Below are positions 33,065-42,054 of a stretch of 64,000 bases of DNA, one piece after another. Both the position numbers and the translations under genes were made by a program. Within the stretch, counting starts at the first letter, position 1; each line of letters begins with the position of its first letter. The DNA comes from SHVO01 sp041905525. GTDB lineage: Bacteria > Pseudomonadota > Alphaproteobacteria > Rhodospirillales > Rhodospirillaceae. The notes under the pieces are model-generated. The model worked only from the letters and a program-made list of their open reading frames with translations. It ran no database searches and had not been told where the DNA came from. Where the stretch lies: assembly GCA_041905525.1 (NCBI GenBank), contig JAYRKY010000001.1, positions 372,001-436,000 on the forward strand, written 5' to 3'.

Positions 33065-33093
33065 CCAGAAATTATATCAGAGATATTTTCTGG
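33065..33093. promoter_or_regulatory. AT-rich hairpin upstream of ihfB
   Basis: CCAGAAA-(TT)-ATATC (33065-33078) pairs with GATATTTTCTGG (33082-33093) around AGA. It shares ATTATATC and GATAT with the palindrome before cmk. It sits in the 160 bases between the rpsA terminator and ihfB and may be an operator or UP-type element. Confidence 0.35.
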
Positions 33094-33213
33094 GACGGTG
33101 CTCCCGCGAGCCCTTCCGAAAAAGCCTGTCTTTAGAGTGGCTTATCCTTGACTTCGGACCGGCAGGCCCCCATCCTCTCTTCACCTATAGTCCTTAGGGG
33201 GCTGGAGAGGCGC

Positions 33214-33492
33214 ATGACCAAATCCGAACTGATCGCTCAGATTGCGGCGCGCAACCCACATCTGTATCAGCGCGACGTCGAGCGCATCGTGACGTCGATT
33301 TTCGATGAAATCTCAAAGGCCTTGGGCCGCGGAGATCGCGTCGAGCTGCGCGGCTTCGGCGCCTTCTCGGTCAAACACCGCGATTCTCGCGTCGGCCGGA
33401 ATCCGCGCACCGGCGCGTCGGTGTCGGTCGCCGAAAAGGCGGTGCCGTACTTCAAGACCGGCAAGCAGCTTCGCGACCAGCTGAACGTCTGA
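33214..33492 (+). CDS. ihfB: integration host factor beta subunit
   Basis: A 92-residue HU/IHF protein: MTKSELIAQIAARNP ... VELRGFGAFSVKHRDSRVGRNPRTGASVSVAEKAVPYFKTGKQLRDQLN. The intercalating proline lies in the RNPRTG arm. GGAGAGG precedes the ATG at 33214. With IhfA (outside the window) it bends DNA in replication, transcription and site-specific recombination, possibly including the island nearby. Confidence 0.95.
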   Translation: MTKSELIAQIAARNPHLYQRDVERIVTSIFDEISKALGRGDRVELRGFGAFSVKHRDSRVGRNPRTGASVSVAEKAVPYFKTGKQLRDQLNV

Positions 33493-33520
33493 GCCGCCGT
33501 CAGCCGGCCTCAGCCTGTCC

Positions 33521-33823
33521 TTGCGCATTCTCAACACCATCTTTGCGATCCTCGTCGCCGTTCTGGTGGTTCTGTTCGCCGTCTCCAACCGCGCGCCCGT
33601 CGTTGTGGAGATCTGGCCGTTCCCGTATCAGCTCGAACTCGGCCTCTATGCGCTGATCCTTCTGGCGGTGTTCATCGGCTTCCTTGTGGGGCTGATCACA
33701 TCGTGGCTGGCGGCCGGCAAGCGTCGCCGCGAGCTCCGCGCGCTGCGTAAGGAAAACCGCGATCTGCAGGCCAGCCTTGCGCGCGCCACGGCCCTGTCGG
33801 CGGCCAAAGACCTTCCCCGCTAA
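33521..33823 (+). CDS. LapA-domain membrane protein
   Basis: A 100-residue protein with two membrane helices (about 5-22 and 40-65), the WPFPYQLELGLYALILLAVFIGFLVG pattern of the LapA (DUF1049) family, and a short basic coiled coil. The start is TTG at 33521, giving RILNTIFAILVAV as in relatives. In E. coli the LapA/LapB pair controls LPS synthesis; no lapB is adjacent here. It lies between ihfB and pyrF, as in many alphaproteobacteria. Confidence 0.82.
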   Translation: MRILNTIFAILVAVLVVLFAVSNRAPVVVEIWPFPYQLELGLYALILLAVFIGFLVGLITSWLAAGKRRRELRALRKENRDLQASLARATALSAAKDLPR

Positions 33824-33874
33824 ATCCACGGCTGTGGTAGAACCCCCGCACCCAACGACCCAGGCTCCGATCTG

Positions 33875-34615
33875 ATGACCACCAAACTCCGTAACCCGGT
33901 CTTCTGCGCCATCGACACCACCGAAGTGTCTGTTGCCACCAGCCTTGCCGCCAAGGTCGGCGACTGCGTCGGCGGGTTGAAACTGGGCCTCGAATTTTTC
34001 ACCGCGAACGGCGTGAAGGGCGTTCAGCAGGTGCAGAAGGCCTCCGGCTTGCCGATCTTCCTGGATCAGAAGTTCCACGACATCCCGAATACGGTGGCAG
34101 GCGCGGTGCGCGCCGCGTGCCAACTCGGCATCGCGATGCTCACCATCCACACCTCGGGCGGCCGCGCGATGATGGAAGCGGCGGCGAAGGCAGCGACCGA
34201 CGCCGCCTATGAATTTCCGAAGCCGCGCCCGATGATCATCGGCGTCACCGTGCTCACCAGCATGGACGGCGCGGATCTGGCCGCCACGGGCGTCGGCAGC
34301 ACGGTGAGCGATCAGGTCCGCCGCCTCGCGGACCTCGCCAAAACCTCCGGCCTCGATGGCATCGTGTGCTCTCCGCTGGAAGCGGAAATGCTGCGCGCGG
34401 ACCTTGGGCCGGGTTTCAAGCTGGTGACGCCTGGCGTGCGTCCCGTGTGGTCCGCGGCGAACGATCAGAAGCGTTTCATGAGCCCGGCCGACGCGTTGAA
34501 AGCCGGCGCCGATTATCTCGTCATCGGCCGCCCGATCACGGCGGCGGAAGATCCGGCCGCCGCTGCGACGCGTATCGCCGCGGAAATCGCGCCCTTCGTT
34601 CCCGCCTCCGTCTAA
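33875..34615 (+). CDS. pyrF: orotidine 5'-phosphate decarboxylase
   Basis: A 246-residue TIM-barrel enzyme that makes UMP from OMP. The active-site D-x-K-x-x-D set is seen in FLDQKFHDIPNTV, the C-terminal phosphate loop in LVTPGVRP, and GADYLVIGRPIT closes the barrel. Length is normal. It ends 8 bases before trpF. Confidence 0.94.
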   Translation: MTTKLRNPVFCAIDTTEVSVATSLAAKVGDCVGGLKLGLEFFTANGVKGVQQVQKASGLPIFLDQKFHDIPNTVAGAVRAACQLGIAMLTIHTSGGRAMMEAAAKAATDAAYEFPKPRPMIIGVTVLTSMDGADLAATGVGSTVSDQVRRLADLAKTSGLDGIVCSPLEAEMLRADLGPGFKLVTPGVRPVWSAANDQKRFMSPADALKAGADYLVIGRPITAAEDPAAAATRIAAEIAPFVPASV

Positions 34616-34623
34616 GCCGCGGC

Positions 34624-35277
34624 ATGAAGTTCAGCGTCAAGATTTGCGGACTCAAGGACGCGCGCAGCGTCGCCGCCGCCGTTGAAGGCGGCGCGGCCGT
34701 TGCGGGTTTCGTCTTCTTTCGCCGTTCGCCCCGCTTCGTCACCGCGGAAACGGCGGGTGTGCTCATCAATGAGATTCCGCGCAGCGTCACGTCCGTCGGT
34801 CTTTTCGTGAACCCGACCGACGCCGAACTCGACACGGTGCTCTCGCATGCGCGCCTCGGCATGATCCAGTTGCATGGCGCGGAAACGCCGGCGCGCGTCG
34901 ACAAGGTCCGGCTTCTCTCCGGCTTGCCGGTCATCAAGGCGGTCGGCGTCGCGACTGCGCGGGATGTGCTGGCGGCGAAGATCTACGAGGACCATGCCGA
35001 CTGGCTTCTATTTGACGCCAAGCCGCCCAAGGAGGCCACACGGCCGGGCGGCAACGCGCTCGCGTTCGACTGGCCGCTCTTGAAGACCTACGCCGGCAAG
35101 ACGCCGTGGATGCTGGCGGGTGGTTTGACCCGGGCCAACGTGGCGGCCGCGGTGAAGAGTTCCGGCGCCCGGGCGGTGGACGTCTCCTCCGGGGTCGAAT
35201 CCTCGCCCGGGGTCAAAAGCCCCGCCAAAATCAGAGCCTTCCTGAAGGCCGCGCGCGCCGCCGCCGGGCGAAAATAG
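34624..35277 (+). CDS. trpF: phosphoribosylanthranilate isomerase
   Basis: A 217-residue TIM-barrel enzyme of tryptophan synthesis: VKICGLKDARS with the general-base Cys near the start, IQLHGAE in the middle, and AVDVSSGVESSPGVKSPAKIRAFL at the end with the phosphate-binding loop. The ATG at 34624 matches family starts; a longer open frame overlaps pyrF and is rejected. First of trpF-trpB-trpA. Confidence 0.94.
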   Translation: MKFSVKICGLKDARSVAAAVEGGAAVAGFVFFRRSPRFVTAETAGVLINEIPRSVTSVGLFVNPTDAELDTVLSHARLGMIQLHGAETPARVDKVRLLSGLPVIKAVGVATARDVLAAKIYEDHADWLLFDAKPPKEATRPGGNALAFDWPLLKTYAGKTPWMLAGGLTRANVAAAVKSSGARAVDVSSGVESSPGVKSPAKIRAFLKAARAAAGRK

Positions 35278-35341
35278 GGCCGGTTATGGACTTTGTATGC
35301 CCGGTGGATCGGGGGTATAAAGCGCCCCCCGCAGGCATTTT

Positions 35342-36595
35342 ATGGCGGCGTCGCTTTTAAACGGTGAGCTGAGACCGACCGTGGCAAAGACCCTTAACTC
35401 CTACAGAACCGGCGCGGACGAGAATGGGCACTTCGGCCTGTTCGGCGGCCGCTATGTGGCGGAAACCCTGATGCCCCTCATCCTCGAGGTGGAACAAGCT
35501 TATAACGCCTGCCGCGCCGACCCGAGCTTCGCGGCCCAACTCAGCGACCTCAACGCGCATTACGCCGGGCGCCCGAGCCCGCTCTATTTCGCCGAGCGCC
35601 TGACCGCTCATCTCGGCGGCGCGAAAATCTATTTCAAACGCGAAGAGCTTAACCACACCGGGTCGCACAAGATCAACAATTGCGTCGGCCAGATCCTGGT
35701 CGCCATGCGCATGGGCAAGAAGCGCATCATCGCCGAGACGGGCGCGGGCCAACACGGCGTCGCGACGGCGACCGTCTGCGCGCGCTTCGGCCTGCAATGC
35801 GTGATCTACATGGGCGCGAAAGACATCGAGCGCCAGAAGCCAAACGTCTTCCGCATGAAAATGCTCGGTGCGGAAGTTCGCGCGGTCGACAAGGGCGGCG
35901 CGACCCTCAAGGACGCGATGAACGAAGCGCTGCGCGACTGGGTCGCGAACGTGGCCGATACCTATTATCTCATCGGCACCGCCGCCGGGCCGCACCCATA
36001 CCCGACCATGGTCCGCGACTTCCAGGCGGTCATCGGCGACGAAGTGCGCGCTCAGCTCCACGAGCGCGAAGGGCGCCTTCCAGACTCCCTGGTCGCCTCC
36101 GTCGGCGGCGGTTCCAACGCCATTGGTCTTTTCCATCCGTTCCTTGACGATGCCGACGTGAATATCTTCGGTGTCGAAGCGGCCGGACGCGGCATCTCGA
36201 CCGGCGAACACGCGGCCTCGATCTCGGGTGGTTCGCCCGGCGTGCTGCACGGGAATCGCACCTATCTCCTGCAGGACGAGGGCGGTCAGATCCAAGACGC
36301 CCATTCAATCTCCGCCGGACTCGATTATCCCGGCATCGGCCCCGAACACGCATGGCTGCACTTCCAAGGCCGCGTGCAATATGTGCCCGCGACGGACTCC
36401 GAGGCGCTCGAAGCGTTCCAGCTTTGCTCGAAACTGGAAGGAATCTTGCCGGCGCTTGAGTGCGCGCACGCTTTGGCCTTCGTGTCGCGCGCCGCGCCCA
36501 CGTTCCCATCGGACCATCTGATGGTGATGAATATGTCGGGACGCGGAGACAAGGACGTATTCACCGTCGCCCACGCGCTGGGAGAGTCCTTGTGA
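35342..36595 (+). CDS. trpB: tryptophan synthase beta chain
   Basis: A 417-residue PLP enzyme joining indole and serine. The PLP lysine is in NHTGSHKINNCVGQ; GAGQHGVATA and the phosphate-binding GGGSNAIG are present. The N-terminus GHFGLFGGRYVAETLM is typical. The 64 bases before it hold a GGGGG/CCCCC inverted repeat around TATAAAG, possibly a promoter. The stop overlaps trpA (GTGA). Confidence 0.95.
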   Translation: MAASLLNGELRPTVAKTLNSYRTGADENGHFGLFGGRYVAETLMPLILEVEQAYNACRADPSFAAQLSDLNAHYAGRPSPLYFAERLTAHLGGAKIYFKREELNHTGSHKINNCVGQILVAMRMGKKRIIAETGAGQHGVATATVCARFGLQCVIYMGAKDIERQKPNVFRMKMLGAEVRAVDKGGATLKDAMNEALRDWVANVADTYYLIGTAAGPHPYPTMVRDFQAVIGDEVRAQLHEREGRLPDSLVASVGGGSNAIGLFHPFLDDADVNIFGVEAAGRGISTGEHAASISGGSPGVLHGNRTYLLQDEGGQIQDAHSISAGLDYPGIGPEHAWLHFQGRVQYVPATDSEALEAFQLCSKLEGILPALECAHALAFVSRAAPTFPSDHLMVMNMSGRGDKDVFTVAHALGESL

Positions 36596-37440
36596 GCGCC
36601 GACACCAAGACACCGGATGACCGCATCGCCGCCCGCTTTGCTCTCCTGAAGAAGAAAAAGCGTCCCGGGCTCGTGACCTTCGTCACGGCGAACGATCCGA
36701 CGCCCGACGTCTTCCGCGAGATCCTCGAAGGTATGCCCTCCGCGGGCGCGGACCTGATCGAGATCGGTGTGCCGTTCTCGGACCCGATGGCCGATGGGCC
36801 GGCGATCCAGCTGTCGAGCCAGCGCGCACTGAAGCACGGCACCAAGATCGCCGACGTTCTGGCCGCCGTGAAATCGTTCCGCGAAACAGAGATCGATACC
36901 CCCATCATCCTGATGGGCTACTACAACCCGATCTACCATTACGGCGCGCAGGAGTTTGCGCAGGATGCGGCGGCGGCCGGCGTTGACGGCGTGATCGTCG
37001 TAGACCTTCCGCCCGAGGAAGCCGGAGAGCTGACGGTCCATCTGCGCGCCAACAACGTCCATATGATCTTCCTGACGGCGCCGACTTCTTCCGATCAGCG
37101 CTTGCCCGCGATTCTCAAAGAAGCCTCCGGGTTCGTTTACTATGTCTCGATCACCGGCGTGACCGGCACGGCTACCGCGAGTGAAAGCGCGGTGAAGGAT
37201 GCGGTCGCGAGACTACGCAAGCATACCGACCTGCCCATTGCCGTCGGCTTCGGGATCCGCACCCCGGAGCAGGCGCGCGCCATCGCGGCGCATGCGGATG
37301 CCGCGGTGGTCGGATCGGCGATCGTCGACATCATCGCCAAAGGCGTCGAGGCGGGTGGCGCTGCGGACCGCCGTCTGTCCGTTAAGGTCTTGGAATTTGT
37401 GAAGAGCCTTGCCAGTGGCATCCACGGCGCCTGGCCCTAG
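36592..37440 (+). CDS. trpA: tryptophan synthase alpha chain
   Basis: A 282-residue TIM-barrel enzyme: catalytic Glu in LIEIGVPFSDPMADGPAIQ, catalytic Asp in VDGVIVVDLPPEE, and phosphate-binding VGFGI and VVGSAIV. It cleaves indole-glycerol phosphate and passes indole to TrpB. The GTG at 36592 overlaps the trpB stop and has GGAG 7 bases upstream. Confidence 0.95.
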   Translation: MSADTKTPDDRIAARFALLKKKKRPGLVTFVTANDPTPDVFREILEGMPSAGADLIEIGVPFSDPMADGPAIQLSSQRALKHGTKIADVLAAVKSFRETEIDTPIILMGYYNPIYHYGAQEFAQDAAAAGVDGVIVVDLPPEEAGELTVHLRANNVHMIFLTAPTSSDQRLPAILKEASGFVYYVSITGVTGTATASESAVKDAVARLRKHTDLPIAVGFGIRTPEQARAIAAHADAAVVGSAIVDIIAKGVEAGGAADRRLSVKVLEFVKSLASGIHGAWP

Positions 37441-37509
37441 CCCATATGGCGGTTAGGGCGGGGGCCCGCCTTGTGCTATGCTCCATCGGATTTTACTGAG
37501 GATTTCTCC

Positions 37510-38523
37510 ATGAACTGGTTGACGAATTTCGTCCGGCCGAAAATCCAGAAGCTGCGCACCAAAAAGGGTGGCGCCGCCGCCGCGGTGAAGGACATCCCCG
37601 ACAATCTTTGGCTTCAGTGCACAAAGTGCGGCGAGATGATGTTCCACCGCGAGCTGGAGAAGAACCTCCGCGTCTGTACGCATTGCGGCCACCATCTGCG
37701 GATGCCGGTGCGCGACCGTCTGCGCATGCTGTTCGACAACGCGGCGTGGACCGAGATCGAATTGCAGCCGGTCACCGTCGATCCGCTCAAATTCAAGGAT
37801 CGCAAGCGCTACGCCGAACGCCTGAAGGAAGCCCAGGCCAAGACCGGTCTCAAGGACGCGGTTGTGGTCGGGCACGGCACCATGGGCGGCCTCGGCGTCG
37901 TCATCGCGGCATTTGAGTTCGATTTCATGGGCGGATCCATGGGCGCCGCGGTGGGCGAAGCCATCGTCGCGGCCGCCGAACTGGCCGTGCTGCAGGAAGC
38001 CCCGCTCATCGTCATCCCGTCCTCGGGCGGCGCGCGCATGCAGGAAGGGATTCTGTCCCTGATGCAGATGGCGCGCACGACCGTCGCGGTGAACAAGGTG
38101 CGCGAGAAGGGACTGCCCTACATCGTCATCCTCACCGATCCCACGACCGGCGGGGTGACGGCGTCCTTTGCGATGCTCGGCGATATCGCTGTGGCCGAAC
38201 CCGGCGCGATCATCGGTTTTGCCGGCGCCCGTGTGATCGAACAGACGATTCGCGAAAAGCTGCCGGAAGGCTTCCAGCGCTCCGAGTACTTGATGGAGCA
38301 CGGCATGGTTGACCTCGTTGTGCCGCGTCACGAACTGCGCGCCCAGCTGGTCCAGTTGCTCGGCCTTCTGCTGCATACCAATCCGGCCGCGGATGTCGTC
38401 AATCTTCCACCCAGCGCCCGGCGCAAGAAGCGGCGCGAGGACGAGGGCGGCCGTTACGCGCCCCCGGATCCGACCGTGCCGGACGCCGACCACTATGAGT
38501 CGGATACGCCGCTGGCGGAATAG
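37510..38523 (+). CDS. accD: acetyl-CoA carboxylase carboxyltransferase beta subunit
   Basis: A 337-residue subunit with the N-terminal zinc finger CTKCG ... CTHCG and a crotonase-fold carboxyltransferase domain (GGSMGAAVGEAIVAAAELA, PLIVIPSSGGARMQEG, TDPTTGGVTASFAMLGD, GFAGARVIEQTI). With AccA it transfers CO2 to acetyl-CoA for fatty acids. GAGGAT precedes the ATG at 37510. folC starts 6 bases later. Confidence 0.95.
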   Translation: MNWLTNFVRPKIQKLRTKKGGAAAAVKDIPDNLWLQCTKCGEMMFHRELEKNLRVCTHCGHHLRMPVRDRLRMLFDNAAWTEIELQPVTVDPLKFKDRKRYAERLKEAQAKTGLKDAVVVGHGTMGGLGVVIAAFEFDFMGGSMGAAVGEAIVAAAELAVLQEAPLIVIPSSGGARMQEGILSLMQMARTTVAVNKVREKGLPYIVILTDPTTGGVTASFAMLGDIAVAEPGAIIGFAGARVIEQTIREKLPEGFQRSEYLMEHGMVDLVVPRHELRAQLVQLLGLLLHTNPAADVVNLPPSARRKKRREDEGGRYAPPDPTVPDADHYESDTPLAE

Positions 38524-38529
38524 CGCCCG

Positions 38530-39828
38530 ATGGATGCCGCCGCGCAAGTCGATGCCGCGCTCGAGCGGCTGACGCATCTATTCCCGAAGCTCATCGATCT
38601 TTCCCTCGACCGGATGCACCGCCTGCTTGCCGATCTCGGCAATCCGCAGCAACGCATGCCGCCGGTCATCCATGTCGCGGGCACAAATGGCAAAGGCTCG
38701 ACGGTCGCCACGATGCGCGCGGTGCTTGAAGCCGCCGGCTACAAAGTCCATGTCTACACGTCGCCGCACCTCGTTCGCTTCGCCGAGCGGATCCGTCTTT
38801 GCGGGGATCTGATCGACGAGGCGCTGCTGCTGGCCCTGCTCGAGAAGGTCGAGGAGGTAAATGCGGGGCGCCCCATCACGTTCTTCGAGGTCACGACGGC
38901 GGTCGCGTTCATGGCTTTCGCGCGCATTCCCGCCGATGTCACCCTGCTCGAGGTCGGTCTTGGCGGGCGTTTCGACGCCACCAACGTGGTCGACAAGCCG
39001 CTGGTGACCGCGCTCGCCTCGATCTCGATGGACCATATGCAATATCTCGGCGACACCGTGGCGGCGATTGCCGGCGAAAAGGCCGCGATCATGAAGCCCG
39101 GCGTGCCGTGCGTGAGCGTAGCCCAGCCTCCAGACGCTCTCGCGGTGATCGAGAGCCATGCGCGCGCGACCGGCGCATCGCTCAAGCTTCAGAACCGAGA
39201 CTGGCGCGTTTCCAGCCCGCGTGAAGGCTCGCTCCTGTTTGAAGGCGAGGACGGACTCCAATGGTCGGCGCCGTCGCCTACGCTGCCGGGACGGCATCAG
39301 TACGACAACGCGGGCCTCGCGCTGGCCGCGCTGGCGCAGACACGCCTTCCCATTCCGCCCTTCGCGATCAAAAGCGGCTTTCGGAATATCGAGTGGCCCG
39401 CCCGGGCGCAGCATTTGAAGAAGGGGCCGCTTGTCGGGGCGCTTCCGGTGGGATGGGAATTGTGGCTGGATGGCGGACACAACGCCGGCGCGGGCGAGGT
39501 GGTCGCCGCGCTCGCCGAAGAGCGGTGGTCCGATTCGCCCTTGCACCTCATCTGCGGCATGCTGTCGACGAAAGCGGCCGTGGACTACCTGCGGCCACTC
39601 AGCCGCCGGGCCGCCAGTTTCACCGCCGTGCCCATCGCCAACGACATGGCGTACGCGCCCGCCGACCTCGCCCAGGCCGCCCTCGCGGCCGGGTTCGCCG
39701 CGCCCGCGACCGCCGCGTCTCCCGCGCAGGCGCTCCAGGCCATCACGGCAGGCGGCGGAACACGCGCGCGGGTGCTGATCTGCGGCTCCCTATATCTCGC
39801 CGGTGAAGTACTGCGCGAAAACCGGTAG
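38530..39828 (+). CDS. folC: dihydrofolate synthase / folylpolyglutamate synthase
   Basis: A 432-residue Mur-ligase-fold enzyme with ATP site VAGTNGKGSTVA (about 55-66), FEVTTAVAF, LLEVGLGGRFDATNVV and a C-terminal LDGGHNAGAGE. It adds glutamate to dihydropteroate and folates. It follows accD closely, as is usual, and converges on the TauE-like gene with 23 bases between stops. Confidence 0.94.
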   Translation: MDAAAQVDAALERLTHLFPKLIDLSLDRMHRLLADLGNPQQRMPPVIHVAGTNGKGSTVATMRAVLEAAGYKVHVYTSPHLVRFAERIRLCGDLIDEALLLALLEKVEEVNAGRPITFFEVTTAVAFMAFARIPADVTLLEVGLGGRFDATNVVDKPLVTALASISMDHMQYLGDTVAAIAGEKAAIMKPGVPCVSVAQPPDALAVIESHARATGASLKLQNRDWRVSSPREGSLLFEGEDGLQWSAPSPTLPGRHQYDNAGLALAALAQTRLPIPPFAIKSGFRNIEWPARAQHLKKGPLVGALPVGWELWLDGGHNAGAGEVVAALAEERWSDSPLHLICGMLSTKAAVDYLRPLSRRAASFTAVPIANDMAYAPADLAQAALAAGFAAPATAASPAQALQAITAGGGTRARVLICGSLYLAGEVLRENR

Positions 39829-39851
39829 CCGGCCTAGGGGCGCTTTCGGAC

Positions 39852-40598
39852 TTAGAGGCGCACGAAGAACGCGATCGTGACTGTGGTGCTGATGAAAACG
39901 ATCAGCGCGCGCAGATACTTCGGGTTGAGTTTGCGTCCGTAGTGGGCCCCGAAGTAGCCGCCGATGATGGCGAAGACCATCATGAATAGGGTTTGTTTCC
40001 ATACCACGTTGCCGGTCGCGACGAACACGAACACCGACACGCCGTTGATGAAGCCCGCCATCATCGCCTTCATCGCGTTCATCGCGTTGAGGTTGGTCAG
40101 GCCGAACAGGCTGTAGACGGCCAGCATGACGATGCCCATGGCCCCCCCGAAATAGCCGCCGTAGATCCCGACGCAGAATTGCAGGATCAGGAGCGTCGTG
40201 GGGCCGATGTGGAAACGCTCGCGCAGCTTGGGAATGAATTTGGGGCCGAAGGCGAAGACCAGGGTGGCCGCTAGCAGAAGCCACGGCACCAGTGCGTCGA
40301 AGGTCGTCTCGGGTGTGGAGACCAGGAGGATGGCGCCGATCACACCGCCCACCAGACTGACCGCCACCATCGCCTTGAACGAGAGATTTTCGACGCTCTG
40401 GAAGTCGCGCCGGTAGGCCCAGGCGCTCGCGAAGGAGGCGGGCACCAGCGCCACGGCATTCGAGGCGTTGGCGATCACCGAAGGGACGCCGGTAAAGACC
40501 AGCGCCGGGAAGGTGATGAAGGTGCCGCCGCCGGCAAGAGCGTTCATGACGCCCGCGATGAAGGCCGCGCCCGCGAGCAACAGGTATTCGGTTCCCAT
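39852..40598 (-). CDS. TauE/SafE-family sulfite or organosulfonate exporter
   Basis: A 248-residue protein with about eight membrane helices and the family motifs AGVMNALAGGGTFITFPAL and QFCVGIYGGYFGGAMGI, the duplicated G-rich half-repeats of TauE. AGGAGG precedes the ATG at 40598; the frame extends 22 codons upstream without support. Substrate is not predictable. Confidence 0.85.
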   Translation of the reverse strand: MGTEYLLLAGAAFIAGVMNALAGGGTFITFPALVFTGVPSVIANASNAVALVPASFASAWAYRRDFQSVENLSFKAMVAVSLVGGVIGAILLVSTPETTFDALVPWLLLAATLVFAFGPKFIPKLRERFHIGPTTLLILQFCVGIYGGYFGGAMGIVMLAVYSLFGLTNLNAMNAMKAMMAGFINGVSVFVFVATGNVVWKQTLFMMVFAIIGGYFGAHYGRKLNPKYLRALIVFISTTVTIAFFVRL

Positions 40599-40737
40599 CA
40601 GCCCTCCTACGGCATAACGCAAGGGGTCGCAAACTCTTTGACTGGCCTCGCGATTTATTGACAATGACCGCTTCGGGCCCCTGGGGAGAGGCGTGGCGGT
40701 CGAGCCCGCTCGGGGGGCGTTAGACTGGGGGGTATCG

Positions 40738-42054
40738 ATGACGACGGCTCAATCGCTTCCGGACGAGCCGCACGAGAAGAATTTGCGCCGCGCGGTGATC
40801 GCCAGCACCATCGGCACCGCCATCGAATGGTACGACTTCTTCCTCTACGGCATCGCGGCCGGTCTCATCCTGCCGAAACTTTTCTTCCCGCAGACCGACC
40901 CGTTCTCGGCCACCATCGGATCGTTAATTACTTTCGCCGTGGGCTTCGTCGCCCGACCCGTGGGCGCGGCCATCTTCGGTCACTACGGCGATCGCATCGG
41001 CCGTAAGGCCAGCCTGGTCGCCACTCTCATGTTGATGGGGGTGGCCACTTTCGCTGTCGCCCTTGTGCCGACCTACGACAGCATCGGGATCTGGGGCGCG
41101 GTGCTGCTCGCCCTGTTGCGCATCATTCAGGGGATTGGCGTAGGCGGCGAGTGGGGCGGCGCGGTTCTCATGTCCATGGAATGGACGCGCACGAACAAGC
41201 ACCGCGGCTTCGCGGCGTCATGGCCGCAGTTTGGCGTTCCGCTGGGACTTGCTCTCGCCAATCTGGTGGTGCTTGGCGTCAGCTATGCGACCGGCCCCGA
41301 CTTCGAGACCTATGGTTGGCGCATCCCATTCTTTCTGTCGCTTCTCCTTGTTGGTGTCGGCATGTATATCCGACTCGGCGTGGTCGAAACGCCGACCTTC
41401 CGCAAGCTGCAGGAAACCAATCAGATCGCCGAAGCGCCGATGCTCGAGGTGATAAAGCGTCACCCGAAGGAGATTTTGCTCTCTGCGCTGGCCCGCACCG
41501 GCGAGAACGCGTCCTTCTACATCTTCACGACCTTCATTCTCGCCTATGGCACGCAGTTCCTAAAATACGATCGGAACGTGCTGCTCGAAGCCCTCGTCGT
41601 GGGCGCGCTTTTCGGGTTCATTTGGATTCCGCTCGCCGGGTGGCTGTCGGACCGCATCGGCCGCCGGCGCATGTATCTCAGCGGCGTCGTCGCCACGGCT
41701 TTCTTCGCCTTCGCCTACTTCTGGCTCCTCGGTCTCTCGTCCGGGGCCGTTTTCCTCGCGATTGCGGCTTCGCTCTTGGTGCACAGCATGATGTATGGCC
41801 CCCAGGCGGCGTTGATCGCCGAAAGCTTCACGGGGCGCCTGCGCTATTCCGGCGCGTCCATCGGCTACCAGCTCACCGCCATTGTGGCCGGCGGGCCGGC
41901 TCCCATCGTGGCCGCCTATCTGTTGCGGGAAACCGGGACGGCCTACTCCATTGCCGGGTACGTTGCGGTGTGTTGTGTCATCAGCGTGATCGCCACGCTG
42001 ATGCTGAAGGACCGCACCGGCCAGGACATTGATTCGGAGAAGGAGTATCGCTGA
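40738..42054 (+). CDS. MFS transporter, metabolite:H+ symporter (MHS) family
   Basis: A 438-residue 12-helix transporter. The MHS hallmarks are IGTAIEWYDFFLYG in TM1, GHYGDRIGRK between TM2 and TM3, and LLRIIQGIGVGGEWGGAVLMSMEW. Relatives carry carboxylates such as citrate, alpha-ketoglutarate or shikimate. GGGGGG lies before the ATG at 40738. The stop shares a base with the next transporter's start (TGATG). Divergent from the TauE-like gene. Confidence 0.88.
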   Translation: MTTAQSLPDEPHEKNLRRAVIASTIGTAIEWYDFFLYGIAAGLILPKLFFPQTDPFSATIGSLITFAVGFVARPVGAAIFGHYGDRIGRKASLVATLMLMGVATFAVALVPTYDSIGIWGAVLLALLRIIQGIGVGGEWGGAVLMSMEWTRTNKHRGFAASWPQFGVPLGLALANLVVLGVSYATGPDFETYGWRIPFFLSLLLVGVGMYIRLGVVETPTFRKLQETNQIAEAPMLEVIKRHPKEILLSALARTGENASFYIFTTFILAYGTQFLKYDRNVLLEALVVGALFGFIWIPLAGWLSDRIGRRRMYLSGVVATAFFAFAYFWLLGLSSGAVFLAIAASLLVHSMMYGPQAALIAESFTGRLRYSGASIGYQLTAIVAGGPAPIVAAYLLRETGTAYSIAGYVAVCCVISVIATLMLKDRTGQDIDSEKEYR

